Of a stretch of 64,000 nt of DNA, positions 50,988 through 59,926 are shown one piece after another; within the stretch, counting starts at the first letter, position 1; each line of letters begins with the position of its first letter. Origin of the DNA: an uncultured Lachnospiraceae bacterium (GTDB taxonomy: Bacteria > Bacillota > Clostridia > Lachnospirales > Lachnospiraceae). The translations under genes and the position numbers were made by a program. The stretch spans positions 58,947 to 122,946 of the forward strand of contig CAJTVN010000008.1 in NCBI GenBank assembly GCA_910579685.1, read 5' to 3'. A model generated the notes under the pieces. That model was not told the DNA's origin, made no database searches, and saw only the letters and a program-made list of their open reading frames with translations.

Positions 50988-51974
50988 TTATTTACTCTTC
51001 CGAAACAGAGACTGTCTCGCCCCATGGTTTGCCGCCCTATGCTTTAAGGTATCGTCCACCACATCCATGCGAAGCCCCGCATCAATGAAATCGCAATACT
51101 TACAGAAATCGTAGTCGCCCCTGCCCTTTCGAATGGCCCTGCGAAGCTTTTGGTACTCCAGGGTGTTCCACGCCTCCTTCAAGGGAGTCTTGTTCAGATC
51201 CGCAAGCGTGGTCGCCTCAAAGTTGTCGCAGCAGCAGATCCCCATCCGCCCGTCCGGGAAAATAAACATATCCGTGTAAGGCATCAGGCAGGTTTCTTTA
51301 ATGATCTTCTGCGTGTTTGTCTTGTTGGGAGCGCTCCCCGCACGGTTGGTCAGAACCGCATCCATATAGCGCATCTGTATCAGAAGATCCACATCCTTAA
51401 ACTCTTCCGGATGCGCCTTTGCATACTCGTAGATCTCCTTCACATTGTCATGAAGCTTCATGTCCCTGCAGTAATTGTTGATGATCAGCTGATCCAGATA
51501 GGGAATGATCTCCTTCACCTTCTCCACGGTGAGTAAAAGCCCGTTGGTGGAAAGGAAAATGAAACACTCCGGCAGCTTTTCCCTGCAGTACTTGTGAAAT
51601 TCCAGAACCCTGGTGTCAAGGTAGGGTTCGTTGTTTCCGTACAGGGTCAGATGCCCCTTGTAGTCCCAGTCGTGAAGCTGGTCGATAATGCTGTAAAACA
51701 GGCTCTCCTCCATGCGCTTATAGGGACGCTTCTCCGCATTCCTGTTGGCCGTGCAGAAGGAACAGGTGCTGTTGCAGCGGTTGATGGTCTCTAAGTTAAC
51801 CACCAGCGGCTTCGGAACCTCTCCCCCATCCATAAAATAGTCTATATATTTCTTCTGCAGCTTGTTTCTCGTAAAAAACTGTAATTTCAAATAGCTCTCG
51901 GAGGATAGCTTGGGAAACCGTTTCTGCAGGTTCCACCCAAGTCTTCCGCCGAAATTATGATATCTTACCGGCAT
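50988..51974 (-). CDS. radical SAM/SPASM domain protein
   Basis: A 328-residue enzyme. Cys67, Cys71 and Cys74 in CNSTCSFC bind the SAM [4Fe-4S] cluster; LTLYGNNEP is the GGEP-like motif; a C-terminal SPASM-like Cys group (ICCCDNF...FCKYCDFIDAG) would bind extra clusters. It resembles SPASM proteins of polysaccharide loci and some peptide-maturation enzymes. No small precursor peptide gene is visible nearby, so a sugar or lipid substrate is more likely. It is the last gene of the long leftward run, 89 bases after the DUF4956 gene. Confidence 0.88.
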   Translation of the reverse strand: MPVRYHNFGGRLGWNLQKRFPKLSSESYLKLQFFTRNKLQKKYIDYFMDGGEVPKPLVVNLETINRCNSTCSFCTANRNAEKRPYKRMEESLFYSIIDQLHDWDYKGHLTLYGNNEPYLDTRVLEFHKYCREKLPECFIFLSTNGLLLTVEKVKEIIPYLDQLIINNYCRDMKLHDNVKEIYEYAKAHPEEFKDVDLLIQMRYMDAVLTNRAGSAPNKTNTQKIIKETCLMPYTDMFIFPDGRMGICCCDNFEATTLADLNKTPLKEAWNTLEYQKLRRAIRKGRGDYDFCKYCDFIDAGLRMDVVDDTLKHRAANHGARQSLFRKSK

Positions 51975-52063
51975 ACTTAGCTCCTTTCTGGTGACTTTTT
52001 CATACTAACACTGTTTTAATGGATCGTCAAGTTTCGCCTCAAACAATACGTTTAAACAATCTC

Positions 52064-52738
52064 TCAAACTTTTACATCCCCGTCATGCGCCAGCAGGGAG
52101 CATGAGCGGATTCCGGGAAGTTCACAAATCTGATCCACGATCTTTCCCTCGTCCTTTGCCCGGACTTCCAGGATCAGATCCATGCCATCCCCCGTCAGAT
52201 TCTTTGATTTCATCTTAAAGCTGCTCCCGGCTTCCTTCAGAACAGCCTGGATTGCCGCCTCCGCCTTGCGAGAATCCGCATTGATGATCAGAAGATAAGG
52301 GCTGATCCGCACGGGAAGCATATCCAGCACCAGAATTCCCAGGGTTACCATCACTGCCAGAATCACCGCCACCTTGTACAGCCCGGCGCCGCAGATAATT
52401 CCGGTTCCGATAGACCAGAACAGGAAGAGAAGATCCATGGGATCCTTGATGGCCGTGCGGAACCTCACGATGGAAAGGGCTCCCACCATACCCAGGGAAA
52501 TCACGATACTGGACTGCATGGCAAGAATAATTCCCGCAGTCACCATGGAGATAACCGCCATGGAAACATTAAAGCTCTTAAAATAGAAGGCGCTTTTGGT
52601 CACCATCCGGTACACCTGAAAAATGTACAGGGCGATCACAAAGGTGACAACCAGCGTGGTCAGTATTTTGGCCGTGGACAGATCCGCATAGGCAAAACCT
52701 TCCACCACCGATTTTTTAATTATGTCACTGAAGTTCAT
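52064..52738 (-). CDS. DUF4956 membrane protein, triad copy 1
   Basis: 224 residues: about four helices in the first 145, with the family hallmark VGALSIVRFRTAIKDPMDLLFLFWSIGTGI, then a soluble ACT-like C-terminal domain (YLLIINADSRKAEAAIQAVLKEAG...LEVRAKDEGKIVDQICELPGIRSCSLLAHDG). Function is unknown. The family co-occurs with VTC-domain and CotH proteins, as here. It is a close paralogue of 55035-55709, sharing nearly the whole hallmark segment. ATG 52738 follows GGGAGG. Confidence 0.88.
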   Translation of the reverse strand: MNFSDIIKKSVVEGFAYADLSTAKILTTLVVTFVIALYIFQVYRMVTKSAFYFKSFNVSMAVISMVTAGIILAMQSSIVISLGMVGALSIVRFRTAIKDPMDLLFLFWSIGTGIICGAGLYKVAVILAVMVTLGILVLDMLPVRISPYLLIINADSRKAEAAIQAVLKEAGSSFKMKSKNLTGDGMDLILEVRAKDEGKIVDQICELPGIRSCSLLAHDGDVKV

Positions 52739-52758
52739 TCTCTCATCCTCCCGGGTTT

Positions 52759-53448
52759 CTAAGCATTTGTATAGGTTCTGGAATACCAGTATTTTGAAAA
52801 GGAAGTTCGCTGAAGCATTCCCATATCCAGCACATCCGAAAGATAGCCGGGAAGCAGCTCGTCATATTTTACTTCCAGCACATGATTTCCTTTCGGAAGA
52901 AGGGGAACCCTCCCGATCTTCTTATCCAGAAAGGTCCGGCACTTTGTGCAGCCGCTGATATTCCGGTCAAAGGTGATTCTCACGTTTCCCCTGGGCTCCA
53001 CGAAGGCCGTCCTCTCATACTCCACAATGGACGCCGGGCGCATGCCCTGCGCCCTGATCTGCACATAGAACTCTTTTTCCAGCCGCAAGCTCTCCTCCCG
53101 GAGCGCAGGCGCTCCTCCGCTCATATAAGTAAGACAGTCCTCTCTGGAAATGTCCGCCTCAACCTTTCTCGTCATTCCCCGGAATTTGATCTTTTTCTCC
53201 AGCTTTATCACCGCATCATCCCCGTCGTAGATACGGATCCTGTACTTTGACCGGCTGTCAACCCCGTCCTCGTTTTCCCTCATGCAGGAATCGTAAAGGT
53301 CGTCAAAATACAGGCTTCTCACCGTGTAGATCCCCTCTCTCTGATGAATATCCGGATGCATCAGGGGTTTTAGCCGAAGCCGTATGCTCTCTATTTCCGC
53401 ATCCGAGACCAGAAATTTTAATTCGTGTCTGTAGTCCATAGCCGTCAC
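52759..53448 (-). CDS. VTC-domain (polyphosphate polymerase-like) protein, triad copy 1
   Basis: A 229-residue protein of the VTC/CYTH-like tunnel fold. Charged tunnel residues are conserved: YRHELKFLV, SLYFDDLYDSC, SKYRIRIYDGD, IKLEKKIKFRG, SIVEYERTAF, VRITFDRNI and HVLEVKYDELLPGYL. In yeast Vtc4 the fold makes polyphosphate from ATP; bacterial copies beside DUF4956 and CotH are uncharacterised. GTG 53448 overlaps the CotH stop in GTGA exactly like copy 2; ATG 53439 is an alternative. It should lie at the inner face of the membrane with DUF4956 (inference). Confidence 0.88.
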   Translation of the reverse strand: MTAMDYRHELKFLVSDAEIESIRLRLKPLMHPDIHQREGIYTVRSLYFDDLYDSCMRENEDGVDSRSKYRIRIYDGDDAVIKLEKKIKFRGMTRKVEADISREDCLTYMSGGAPALREESLRLEKEFYVQIRAQGMRPASIVEYERTAFVEPRGNVRITFDRNISGCTKCRTFLDKKIGRVPLLPKGNHVLEVKYDELLPGYLSDVLDMGMLQRTSFSKYWYSRTYTNA

Positions 53449-54989
53449 CTCATCCGCCCAAAATAGTCGTCCAGAAAATCGATCCGCCCGTCTATATACT
53501 GATAGAGATATTCATCTTTCCAGTAGTCAACCTCTCTTGGCCACCTCTGTTCATTTCTTATGGCCGCACCGGAATCGTAGAGATAGGCAAAGTCCGCATC
53601 CGCCTTCTCGTAAATCGCCTCCTTCGTGACAATCTCCTCTCTAAGCTCCACCCATCGCTCGTTCAGCAGCCGGCCGATCTCCTCCTTATCCTGCTCGTAC
53701 AGCACATACATGTCCTCGCTCCAGCCATCCGGGCTGTGGATATTCTTTTCCTGATACCGGATAAAATTGCAGGATGCGTCATCCGTCCAGGAATTGCCCC
53801 ATGTCATATTCAGATCCCATGGGATTTTAATAAACTGATAGCTGCCATCCTCCTGATAGTCTGCCCAGAAATAGATATTTTTCATAATATTGTCCATTCC
53901 CGAAATCAGAAGATTGAACAGATTGTAATCCACCGCATTTTCCAGATCAAGGATCTGCTTTCCATCCTCATAGATCCCGGGTTTGTTCTCAAGAAACAGG
54001 GAGGTCCAAAGCCGCAGCGGCTCCCAGGCTCTCCTGCTGGTCTGCTTCGGGTATTTCATCTCAAACACAGGGTTCATATCCTCCGTGAGCTCCTCGTAGA
54101 AATCATCCTCTCCCGGCCCTGTCTGATCCTTGCATTTATACAGAATATCCTTCTCGTTCAATCCCAGGGTCTTTCTGTCGATCCGCTCCGAGAGGCCGTA
54201 GACGCCCTGGTACCGGTTGTCCACAAACAGCTCCACATACTCCATACGGATCCCCTCATCCCCCTGTACGGAATTGTCACTCGCAATCTCGCGCCACACC
54301 TCGTAAGAGAGCTTGTTGTGAATCAGGCCGTCGTCATCATAGAGCGAATGAAGGATCCAGTCGTCATCCCTGCGCATTCCGAGCAGTGACAGCTTATCCC
54401 CGTCCAGTGTAAGACGGTAGCTGGCCTTCTCGTAATTTAAGGTGGTGGCGCCCCGCCTGCGCCAGCTGCCCGCCGCATGCTGATATTCCAGCGTGCTGTG
54501 ATAGGGGTCGGAAATCCAGACGTCTCCCATGCAGTTTCCCGCCTCGTCCTCCCTCCCCGTCTTAATCTCCACCACGGGCATTCCGGTAAAATATACATTG
54601 TACATCCAGCACCGGGAATCCGTGACCCAGAATAACCGGAACACCTGATTTGACCTCATGGCCGCAGACTTATCCGCAAAGGCCGCATCCTGGGCAAAAT
54701 ACAGCCTTCCCTCCGACGGGCGCAGCACGCCGTGGAAATCTTCCCCGGACATCTTCTGGGGAATGAGCAGCATATTCTGCTCCGCATCATAGGCAATCCT
54801 TCCCCCGTCCAAAGTCAAAAAGGGTTCCAGATAAGCGTCCTCCTTTCCCTCACAGAGAGAATCAATTTCCTCCGCGGAAAGCACCTGAACCCCCAAAATC
54901 TTATCGCTGAAAATTCGTGTGATATGGTTAAAGTTCAAATAAAGATTCAGTACAACAACAGATGCCAGCATAAACCATATCTTTTTCAA
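53445..54989 (-). CDS. CotH kinase family protein, triad copy 1
   Basis: 514 residues with an N-terminal signal anchor (IWFMLASVVVLNLYLNF), so extracytoplasmic. CotH-fold landmarks: NYEKASYRLTLDGDKLSLLGMRRDDDWILHS, MEYVELFVDNRYQGVYGLSERID, LISGMDNIMKNIYFW and IPWDLNMTWGN (about 389-399). The metal loop usually reads W-D-x-D, as in copy 2; here the second Asp is Asn394, so metal binding may be altered. The TTG start at 54989 uses a run of nine G as its ribosome site. CotH of Bacillus phosphorylates spore coat proteins; the substrate here is unknown. Confidence 0.87.
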   Translation of the reverse strand: MKKIWFMLASVVVLNLYLNFNHITRIFSDKILGVQVLSAEEIDSLCEGKEDAYLEPFLTLDGGRIAYDAEQNMLLIPQKMSGEDFHGVLRPSEGRLYFAQDAAFADKSAAMRSNQVFRLFWVTDSRCWMYNVYFTGMPVVEIKTGREDEAGNCMGDVWISDPYHSTLEYQHAAGSWRRRGATTLNYEKASYRLTLDGDKLSLLGMRRDDDWILHSLYDDDGLIHNKLSYEVWREIASDNSVQGDEGIRMEYVELFVDNRYQGVYGLSERIDRKTLGLNEKDILYKCKDQTGPGEDDFYEELTEDMNPVFEMKYPKQTSRRAWEPLRLWTSLFLENKPGIYEDGKQILDLENAVDYNLFNLLISGMDNIMKNIYFWADYQEDGSYQFIKIPWDLNMTWGNSWTDDASCNFIRYQEKNIHSPDGWSEDMYVLYEQDKEEIGRLLNERWVELREEIVTKEAIYEKADADFAYLYDSGAAIRNEQRWPREVDYWKDEYLYQYIDGRIDFLDDYFGRMR

Positions 54990-54995
54990 TTTATA

Positions 54996-55004
54996 CCCCC
55001 CCCC
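54996..55004 (-). repeat. nine-base G homopolymer serving as ribosome site
   Basis: Nine C on the plus strand (G on the mRNA) lie 6 bases before the TTG start of CotH copy 1. Slippage would change the spacing and strength of translation initiation. Confidence 0.75.
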
Positions 55005-55034
55005 GGATTATTTTGACCATTTCGCTACTCCTTC

Positions 55035-55709
55035 TTAAAAAGTGACTTCACCGTCATGGGAAACCAGGGAAACGCTCTCCAGTCCCTCGATCTCCTCCAG
55101 TTTTTGCATCATTTCGTATTCCTCCCTGGCGCGCACCTCCAGCACGAGATTACAGCGCCCCTTTGAGAGGTTCCGGGACTTCACCCGGTAATAACGGCAG
55201 AACGTCCCCACGGTCTTCATAAACTCTTCTTCTTTTTTGAGCGTATCCAGATTTGCCACAAGAATCATGGGTGCGCGCCCTACGGGCAGCCGGTCGAGGA
55301 CGATCACAAGCATTGTGAGGATCACGGAAAGCACCAGGGCGATCTCCGTCATATGCGCCCCGCAGCAGATGCCCACCGCAATGGACCAGAACAGGAAGCA
55401 CAGGTCCATGGGCTCCTTCACCGCCGTGCGGAAACGCACGATAGAGAGGGCTCCCACCATTCCCAGGGAAATCACGATGCTCGACTGCACCGCAAGGATA
55501 ATCCCTGCCGTGATCACGGCGATTGCCGCAAGAGAGATATTAAAGTTCTTGGAATAAAAGGTTTTCTTTGTGACCAGCTTATAGACCATGAAAATATACA
55601 CCGAAACCGCCGCCGTGATCAGAAGCACTGCCGCTATGTGGGGAACGCTGATGCTTTCGCTGGTATAGGATGCCAGGAAATCCTTTTTAAAAATGTCTGA
55701 AAAACTCAT
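55035..55709 (-). CDS. DUF4956 membrane protein, triad copy 2
   Basis: 224 residues, the same length and layout as copy 1: helices in the first 145, hallmark VGALSIVRFRTAVKEPMDLCFLFWSIAVGI, then the soluble domain (MILVANLDTLKKEEEFMKTVGTF...LEVRAREEYEMMQKLEEIEGLESVSLVSHDGEV). It probably forms a complex with VTC copy 2 and CotH copy 2, located just upstream. The ATG starts at 55709. Confidence 0.88.
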   Translation of the reverse strand: MSFSDIFKKDFLASYTSESISVPHIAAVLLITAAVSVYIFMVYKLVTKKTFYSKNFNISLAAIAVITAGIILAVQSSIVISLGMVGALSIVRFRTAVKEPMDLCFLFWSIAVGICCGAHMTEIALVLSVILTMLVIVLDRLPVGRAPMILVANLDTLKKEEEFMKTVGTFCRYYRVKSRNLSKGRCNLVLEVRAREEYEMMQKLEEIEGLESVSLVSHDGEVTF

Positions 55710-55763
55710 AATTGTTTCCTTTCCGGCAGGAGCCGAAGTCCTGCCCTTACAACCGGCTGTGTA

Positions 55764-56492
55764 TCAACACAAATTTTGCGGCAAAATTTGCGGCAAATTT
55801 ACGGCAAATCTGCGGCAGAGATAATACTTGGAGAAAGTGCTGGCGCAGAGCCCCTCCAGCTGCAAAAGGCCATGAATCTCGTCCGGAAGAAAGCTGTCAA
55901 ACTTCACCTCCATCAGCGCCTGTCCTTCCGGCATGACGCCCCGTCCCCGCACTTTTCTCTCCAGAAAATCCTGCACGTCTGACACTGCGGTGAGATTACA
56001 GTCAAAGGTCACCCGCACATTGGCGTCCCGGGTCCGGTACACATAGGGGATCCTGTCATAGTCCACGATCACCGCCGGGCGCATGAGCCGAACCGCCATC
56101 TGGAGAGCGAGCCTTCGAAGTACCTGCTGGGAAGGCCCGCTCTCGGAGGGGATTTTTCCTTCCATCAGCTCCAGGCACTGCCGCCTCGAAATAACGCAGG
56201 AGCTCTTTGCCGTCTTTCCCCGAACCTTTTGCTTCCGCTCCAAAGCGATCCTGTCAGCGCTTCCGTTATAGATACGGATCCGGAATTTCTCCCGGTTATC
56301 CACGCCGTTTTCATTTTCCATATAGCAGCTGTTGTCATAATCGTCAAAATAGAGGCTTCTAATGTTATAAAAGCCCGCCGCCGCGGCATGGACATCCTTC
56401 TCCATGATTCCCCGGATCCTCGCCTCCTCGATCCGGATCTGTCCGCAGGTCAGGGGATATTTGTATTCGTGTCTGTAATGTTCCTCTCTCAC
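55764..56492 (-). CDS. VTC-domain (polyphosphate polymerase-like) protein, triad copy 2
   Basis: A 242-residue paralogue of 52759-53448: YRHEYKYPL, SLYFDDYDNSCYME, EKFRIRIYNGS, IALERKQKVRG, AVIVDYDRIPYVY, VRVTFDCNL and ALMEVKFDSFLPDEI. The first Lys of the LEKK segment is Arg here (LERKQK). GTG 56492 is the only reasonable start and overlaps the CotH stop (GTGA). The C-terminus ends in a short asparagine/leucine/glutamine stretch (FAVNLPQILPQNLC) encoded by a locally repetitive sequence. Confidence 0.87.
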   Translation of the reverse strand: MREEHYRHEYKYPLTCGQIRIEEARIRGIMEKDVHAAAAGFYNIRSLYFDDYDNSCYMENENGVDNREKFRIRIYNGSADRIALERKQKVRGKTAKSSCVISRRQCLELMEGKIPSESGPSQQVLRRLALQMAVRLMRPAVIVDYDRIPYVYRTRDANVRVTFDCNLTAVSDVQDFLERKVRGRGVMPEGQALMEVKFDSFLPDEIHGLLQLEGLCASTFSKYYLCRRFAVNLPQILPQNLC

Positions 56493-58351
56493 TGCTCAAT
56501 CTCCCATTCCGCCTCCAGAATACAATCCTTTCCGATCACCGCTCCGTCCGACACGATCTGCCCGGTATCCCTGTCACGATATCCCAGAAACCGGTATCCT
56601 TCCTGCTCATAACCAGGAAGCCCTTCGATAGGTTCTCCCCTTGGAACCCAGTAATAGAGGGTCTGGTTGTAGTCCTGGTTCAGAAAAGGCGCGTCATTCC
56701 TTACCTCCACCACACAGTAATCCCTCTTCTCCACCCACAGGCTGTCGAGAAAATCCTTCTTGCTTGCGAGGAAATCCCTGACAAACGAAACGTGCGCATC
56801 CAGCGTGTCAAACCGGGTCCAGTCCCCCTCTTCCCTGACCAGAGCGTTCTGGGGAATGGTAAACATCCAGGAAAACCGCTCCTCGTGCCACCTTAACGCA
56901 TCCAGCATGGCGCTCCTTTCGATTCCGGCAGCATAAAGGGCGATCCCCTCAGAGATCAGGCGCTCCAGATTTTCCCGAAACACCTCCCCGTACTTCTCCT
57001 CCACAACCTTCTGAAACTGCGGATTGCGGTACATGGCCGCAAACCATCGGTTCTGGTTGGCGTTTCCAGAAGGCCTCGACTGCTCGATGGAGGCGGTAAG
57101 GGCCCGGGGATTTTGAAACATGGGCGTGTTCACATTCCCCATGGTTCCGTCAAAGTCCCAGACAGGGCCTGCATAAAGGCAGGATTCCCCCTGTGGAATA
57201 TAGGCAAACTGGCTTGCGATTCCCGTATCATGATCCCCGGAGATTTCCTGAATCAGAAAGGCCTCCGCCCAGGATTCCAGATCAATGAGCTGATCCAGGG
57301 ATTTTCCGCTCAGAAGGCTCACACCGTCTTTCGCAAAAAGCGCGCTCTCGATATCATTGACCAGAAACCGGATCTGCTCCTTTTGCTCCTGCGGCACATA
57401 GGAATCGGACACCACCGCAAAAATCTGTCCCCGGTCCGTGATCACATAGGGCGTTTCCTCTTCCATCCGGAAATCCAGCTCCATTTCCAGATACCACCCT
57501 GGCGATGCCAGATCGTTCATACGGTTTTCCCCGGTCTCCACGGCCTCGGTCAGAAGGTAAAGCCCCTGATAGACTCCATTCAGATAAACCTCGGCAAATT
57601 CCCCGTCCGGCTGGTAACCCCCCATGCTTTCGTTTGCCAGATCCAGCACGATTTTGTTCCGCATATAGGCACCGTCCGTCGCATTTGCCAGAAGATTCCA
57701 TTTCCTGGCGGGAGCCATGCCGAGAAGCCCTATGGGCCTGTCAAAGGAAAAGGTCAGCGGCTTTTTGTCAAGGGTTGCTGTCAGATTCCCCCTGACCTTG
57801 AGCCTGGGCAGTTTTTCGGCGCACAGCACCTTCCCCGCCTCATCCAGCATGACCATCCGCCCGCTTTCCAGATAACCCTTTCCGGCAAATTCCTCCACAC
57901 CCAGAACGCCCTCCGGAGACTGCGCCCAGAACAAAACCGCCGGAAGATCCTTTGAGGCGATTACCTGCAGGGTTTTGTCCATATAGCGCACGCCAAATGG
58001 CCCGCCTGCTTCCATACGAAGCTCCTGCCCGTCCCGCAGCAAGACCGCCTCTCCATCCCTGCAGGATGTCCCGTTTATCTGAAAATCATACTTTCCGCCT
58101 GCACAGCGCAGGATAAACTCCCCGCCCTTCTCACAAAAGCAGGAGGGAAGAAAAAGATAGTACTTTCCCTCCTCCGCATCTTCCCATGGCTGCAGCGCAA
58201 TACTCTGCCCGTCCAGCGCACACTCAAAAAACAGGGCCTCCATCAGTTCCTTCTCATGATCTGTCCGCCCGTAAGAAAGGGCCAGCGCAAGCATCAATAT
58301 CACTCCGGCGCTTGCGGCCGTCAAAAGGCGCATTCTATCTCCAGGACTCAT
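56489..58351 (-). CDS. CotH kinase family protein, triad copy 2
   Basis: 620 residues: an N-terminal hydrophobic segment (LLTAASAGVILMLALALSY), a beta-rich domain, then the kinase fold with LKVRGNLTATL (RGN motif, about 184-194), AYMRNKIVLDLANES, FAEVYLNGVYQGLYLLTEAV, EISGDHDTGIASQFAY and AGPVWDFDGTMGN (Asp399, Asp401). A C-terminal repeat-like region near 560-615 (YYWVPRGEPIEGLPGYEQEGYRFLGYRDRDTGQIVSDG) resembles a wall- or partner-binding repeat. It keeps both metal-loop Asp residues, unlike copy 1. It begins directly at the stop of the DUF6056-like gene. Confidence 0.88.
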   Translation of the reverse strand: MSPGDRMRLLTAASAGVILMLALALSYGRTDHEKELMEALFFECALDGQSIALQPWEDAEEGKYYLFLPSCFCEKGGEFILRCAGGKYDFQINGTSCRDGEAVLLRDGQELRMEAGGPFGVRYMDKTLQVIASKDLPAVLFWAQSPEGVLGVEEFAGKGYLESGRMVMLDEAGKVLCAEKLPRLKVRGNLTATLDKKPLTFSFDRPIGLLGMAPARKWNLLANATDGAYMRNKIVLDLANESMGGYQPDGEFAEVYLNGVYQGLYLLTEAVETGENRMNDLASPGWYLEMELDFRMEEETPYVITDRGQIFAVVSDSYVPQEQKEQIRFLVNDIESALFAKDGVSLLSGKSLDQLIDLESWAEAFLIQEISGDHDTGIASQFAYIPQGESCLYAGPVWDFDGTMGNVNTPMFQNPRALTASIEQSRPSGNANQNRWFAAMYRNPQFQKVVEEKYGEVFRENLERLISEGIALYAAGIERSAMLDALRWHEERFSWMFTIPQNALVREEGDWTRFDTLDAHVSFVRDFLASKKDFLDSLWVEKRDYCVVEVRNDAPFLNQDYNQTLYYWVPRGEPIEGLPGYEQEGYRFLGYRDRDTGQIVSDGAVIGKDCILEAEWEIEQ

Positions 58352-59926
58352 CTACTCTTCCTTCACCACCACGCTGTCAATGCCGTAATATCTGCAAAGC
58401 CCTCTGTTCTCCCAATCCTCCGCATCCGGCTTGATGTCCGAAAAATACAACAGGGCGGGATGCACCGAGAGCGGTTCCACCTCCACGTTTTTTTCACCGC
58501 TTCGATACCGTTCCATCCGCTCCTTTAACTCTTCCCCGTAGGTTCTGGCCGTCCCGTCTGCCAGATCCGTCAGTGCGGAGGAAGCTGTAAAATAGTGGTT
58601 CTCCGGAATCACCGTGATCACGGCCGCCGCCGCAAAAAACGCCAGGCATCCCACAAGGCACCAGAGTGCGCCCGGGGAAAACCGGTTCTCATCTTCCCCT
58701 TCTGTTCCGCTCCGCCCCGCTCCCGCGGCTTTTTCCTCAATCCGCTTCCTGGACCATCCCGTCACATACCCCGCACACAGGGTGAGAACCAGGATATACA
58801 TGGTAAAGGTAAGTGCCTGCAGCCTTGCGGCCTCTATGTTGCCCACCGCAAACAACGGCGGGGTCATCATGGCCGACACCACGCAAAAGCCGAAAAGAAC
58901 CACGGCAAGGGGATAGCGGAATGCAAATTTCGTCTTTCCCGCCATATGGTAAAACAGGGGAATCAGCGCAACGACCAGAAGCGCAACCGGCCAGCCGGAC
59001 CACTCATTCATACAGTAATCCAGACAATCATAAAAGGAAATGACAACTGCCTTCACCGGATTCATGCCGTGCGCACTCTCCGCCCGGACCCAGTTTCCGG
59101 GAGCGCCCACATTGAGAAGAAAGCCAAGGGTATAGAATCCCATGGGTATCGCAAGCGCCCTGTGCGCTTTCCACTTTTTGAAAACAGCCATCATGGCAGA
59201 TGCGGCAAGAAGAACGATCATGCCGTTTAATGCCGTCATCTGATTTCCCCCGGCTGTGAAAAACCCCAGAAAGGATGCCCCCGCAAGATCAAACAGACGT
59301 TTTTTCCCCCTGTCAGAGGCCGCCGCAATCAAAAGGCCGTAAAAAAACAGGCTCATCCCATGGACGAACATGTAGTTCGCCGCCCCGCTGTACCAGTAAA
59401 AGGCTTCCACCCGGCCCACCATGCACTGCACCGTCACAAACAGCGTCAGCATTATGACGCAGCGGCTTCGGTATTTGTCTGCATGAAACACCTTCACAAA
59501 AATCCCGTGGAGAAGGTAAGCCGTGGAAAAGCTCAGCATCAGAAGCATGATCCAGCTGGTGAGCACATAGACTCTCTCCCCGAAAGTGCTCGGGGGAACC
59601 GCCATGAGAAAATTGGAGGTAAAATATCCCATCCACTCCAGCCAGTCCTGTGCTGCCCTGACGATTCCCGCCCAGAGCACGGCCAATGGCGAATGGGTAC
59701 TCACCCAGATCTGCCTGCAGTTGCTTCCGATGGAGTAATCGTCAGCGCTTGGATAGTTGTACCATCCGATCCACAAAAGAGGGATCAGGCTTACGATGTA
59801 CACCGCCGTAAGAAAACAGGAAAGATTCCTTGGCGTGATCCACACGGACAGCCTTCTGCCCACAGCGTCCAGTTTTTTCTCAAAATTCCAGTTACTCTCT
59901 CTGCCCTTTTTCCTCATACGCTTCAT
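58352..59926 (-). CDS. DUF6056-like polytopic membrane protein
   Basis: 524 residues with 10-12 helices. The early loop IGWYNYPSADDYSIGSNC has the Asp-Asp pair typical of GT-C-fold proteins, followed by RAAQDWLEWMGYFTSNFLM and a GTGG-like FTAGGNQMTALNG. A charged loop (RKRIEEKAAGAGRSGTEGEDENR) precedes the last helix, and a soluble tail follows. A lipid-linked-sugar-dependent glycosyltransferase is the best guess; it sits next to two polyprenyl-sugar synthase-like GT2 genes. ATG 59926 overlaps the aminotransferase stop (ATGA). Confidence 0.8.
   Translation of the reverse strand: MKRMRKKGRESNWNFEKKLDAVGRRLSVWITPRNLSCFLTAVYIVSLIPLLWIGWYNYPSADDYSIGSNCRQIWVSTHSPLAVLWAGIVRAAQDWLEWMGYFTSNFLMAVPPSTFGERVYVLTSWIMLLMLSFSTAYLLHGIFVKVFHADKYRSRCVIMLTLFVTVQCMVGRVEAFYWYSGAANYMFVHGMSLFFYGLLIAAASDRGKKRLFDLAGASFLGFFTAGGNQMTALNGMIVLLAASAMMAVFKKWKAHRALAIPMGFYTLGFLLNVGAPGNWVRAESAHGMNPVKAVVISFYDCLDYCMNEWSGWPVALLVVALIPLFYHMAGKTKFAFRYPLAVVLFGFCVVSAMMTPPLFAVGNIEAARLQALTFTMYILVLTLCAGYVTGWSRKRIEEKAAGAGRSGTEGEDENRFSPGALWCLVGCLAFFAAAAVITVIPENHYFTASSALTDLADGTARTYGEELKERMERYRSGEKNVEVEPLSVHPALLYFSDIKPDAEDWENRGLCRYYGIDSVVVKEE

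Noticed and set aside
52019..52035. ATCGTCAAGTTTCG resembling the conserved RNA core
   Set aside because: Only a short match, without flanking stem or the second half of the core.
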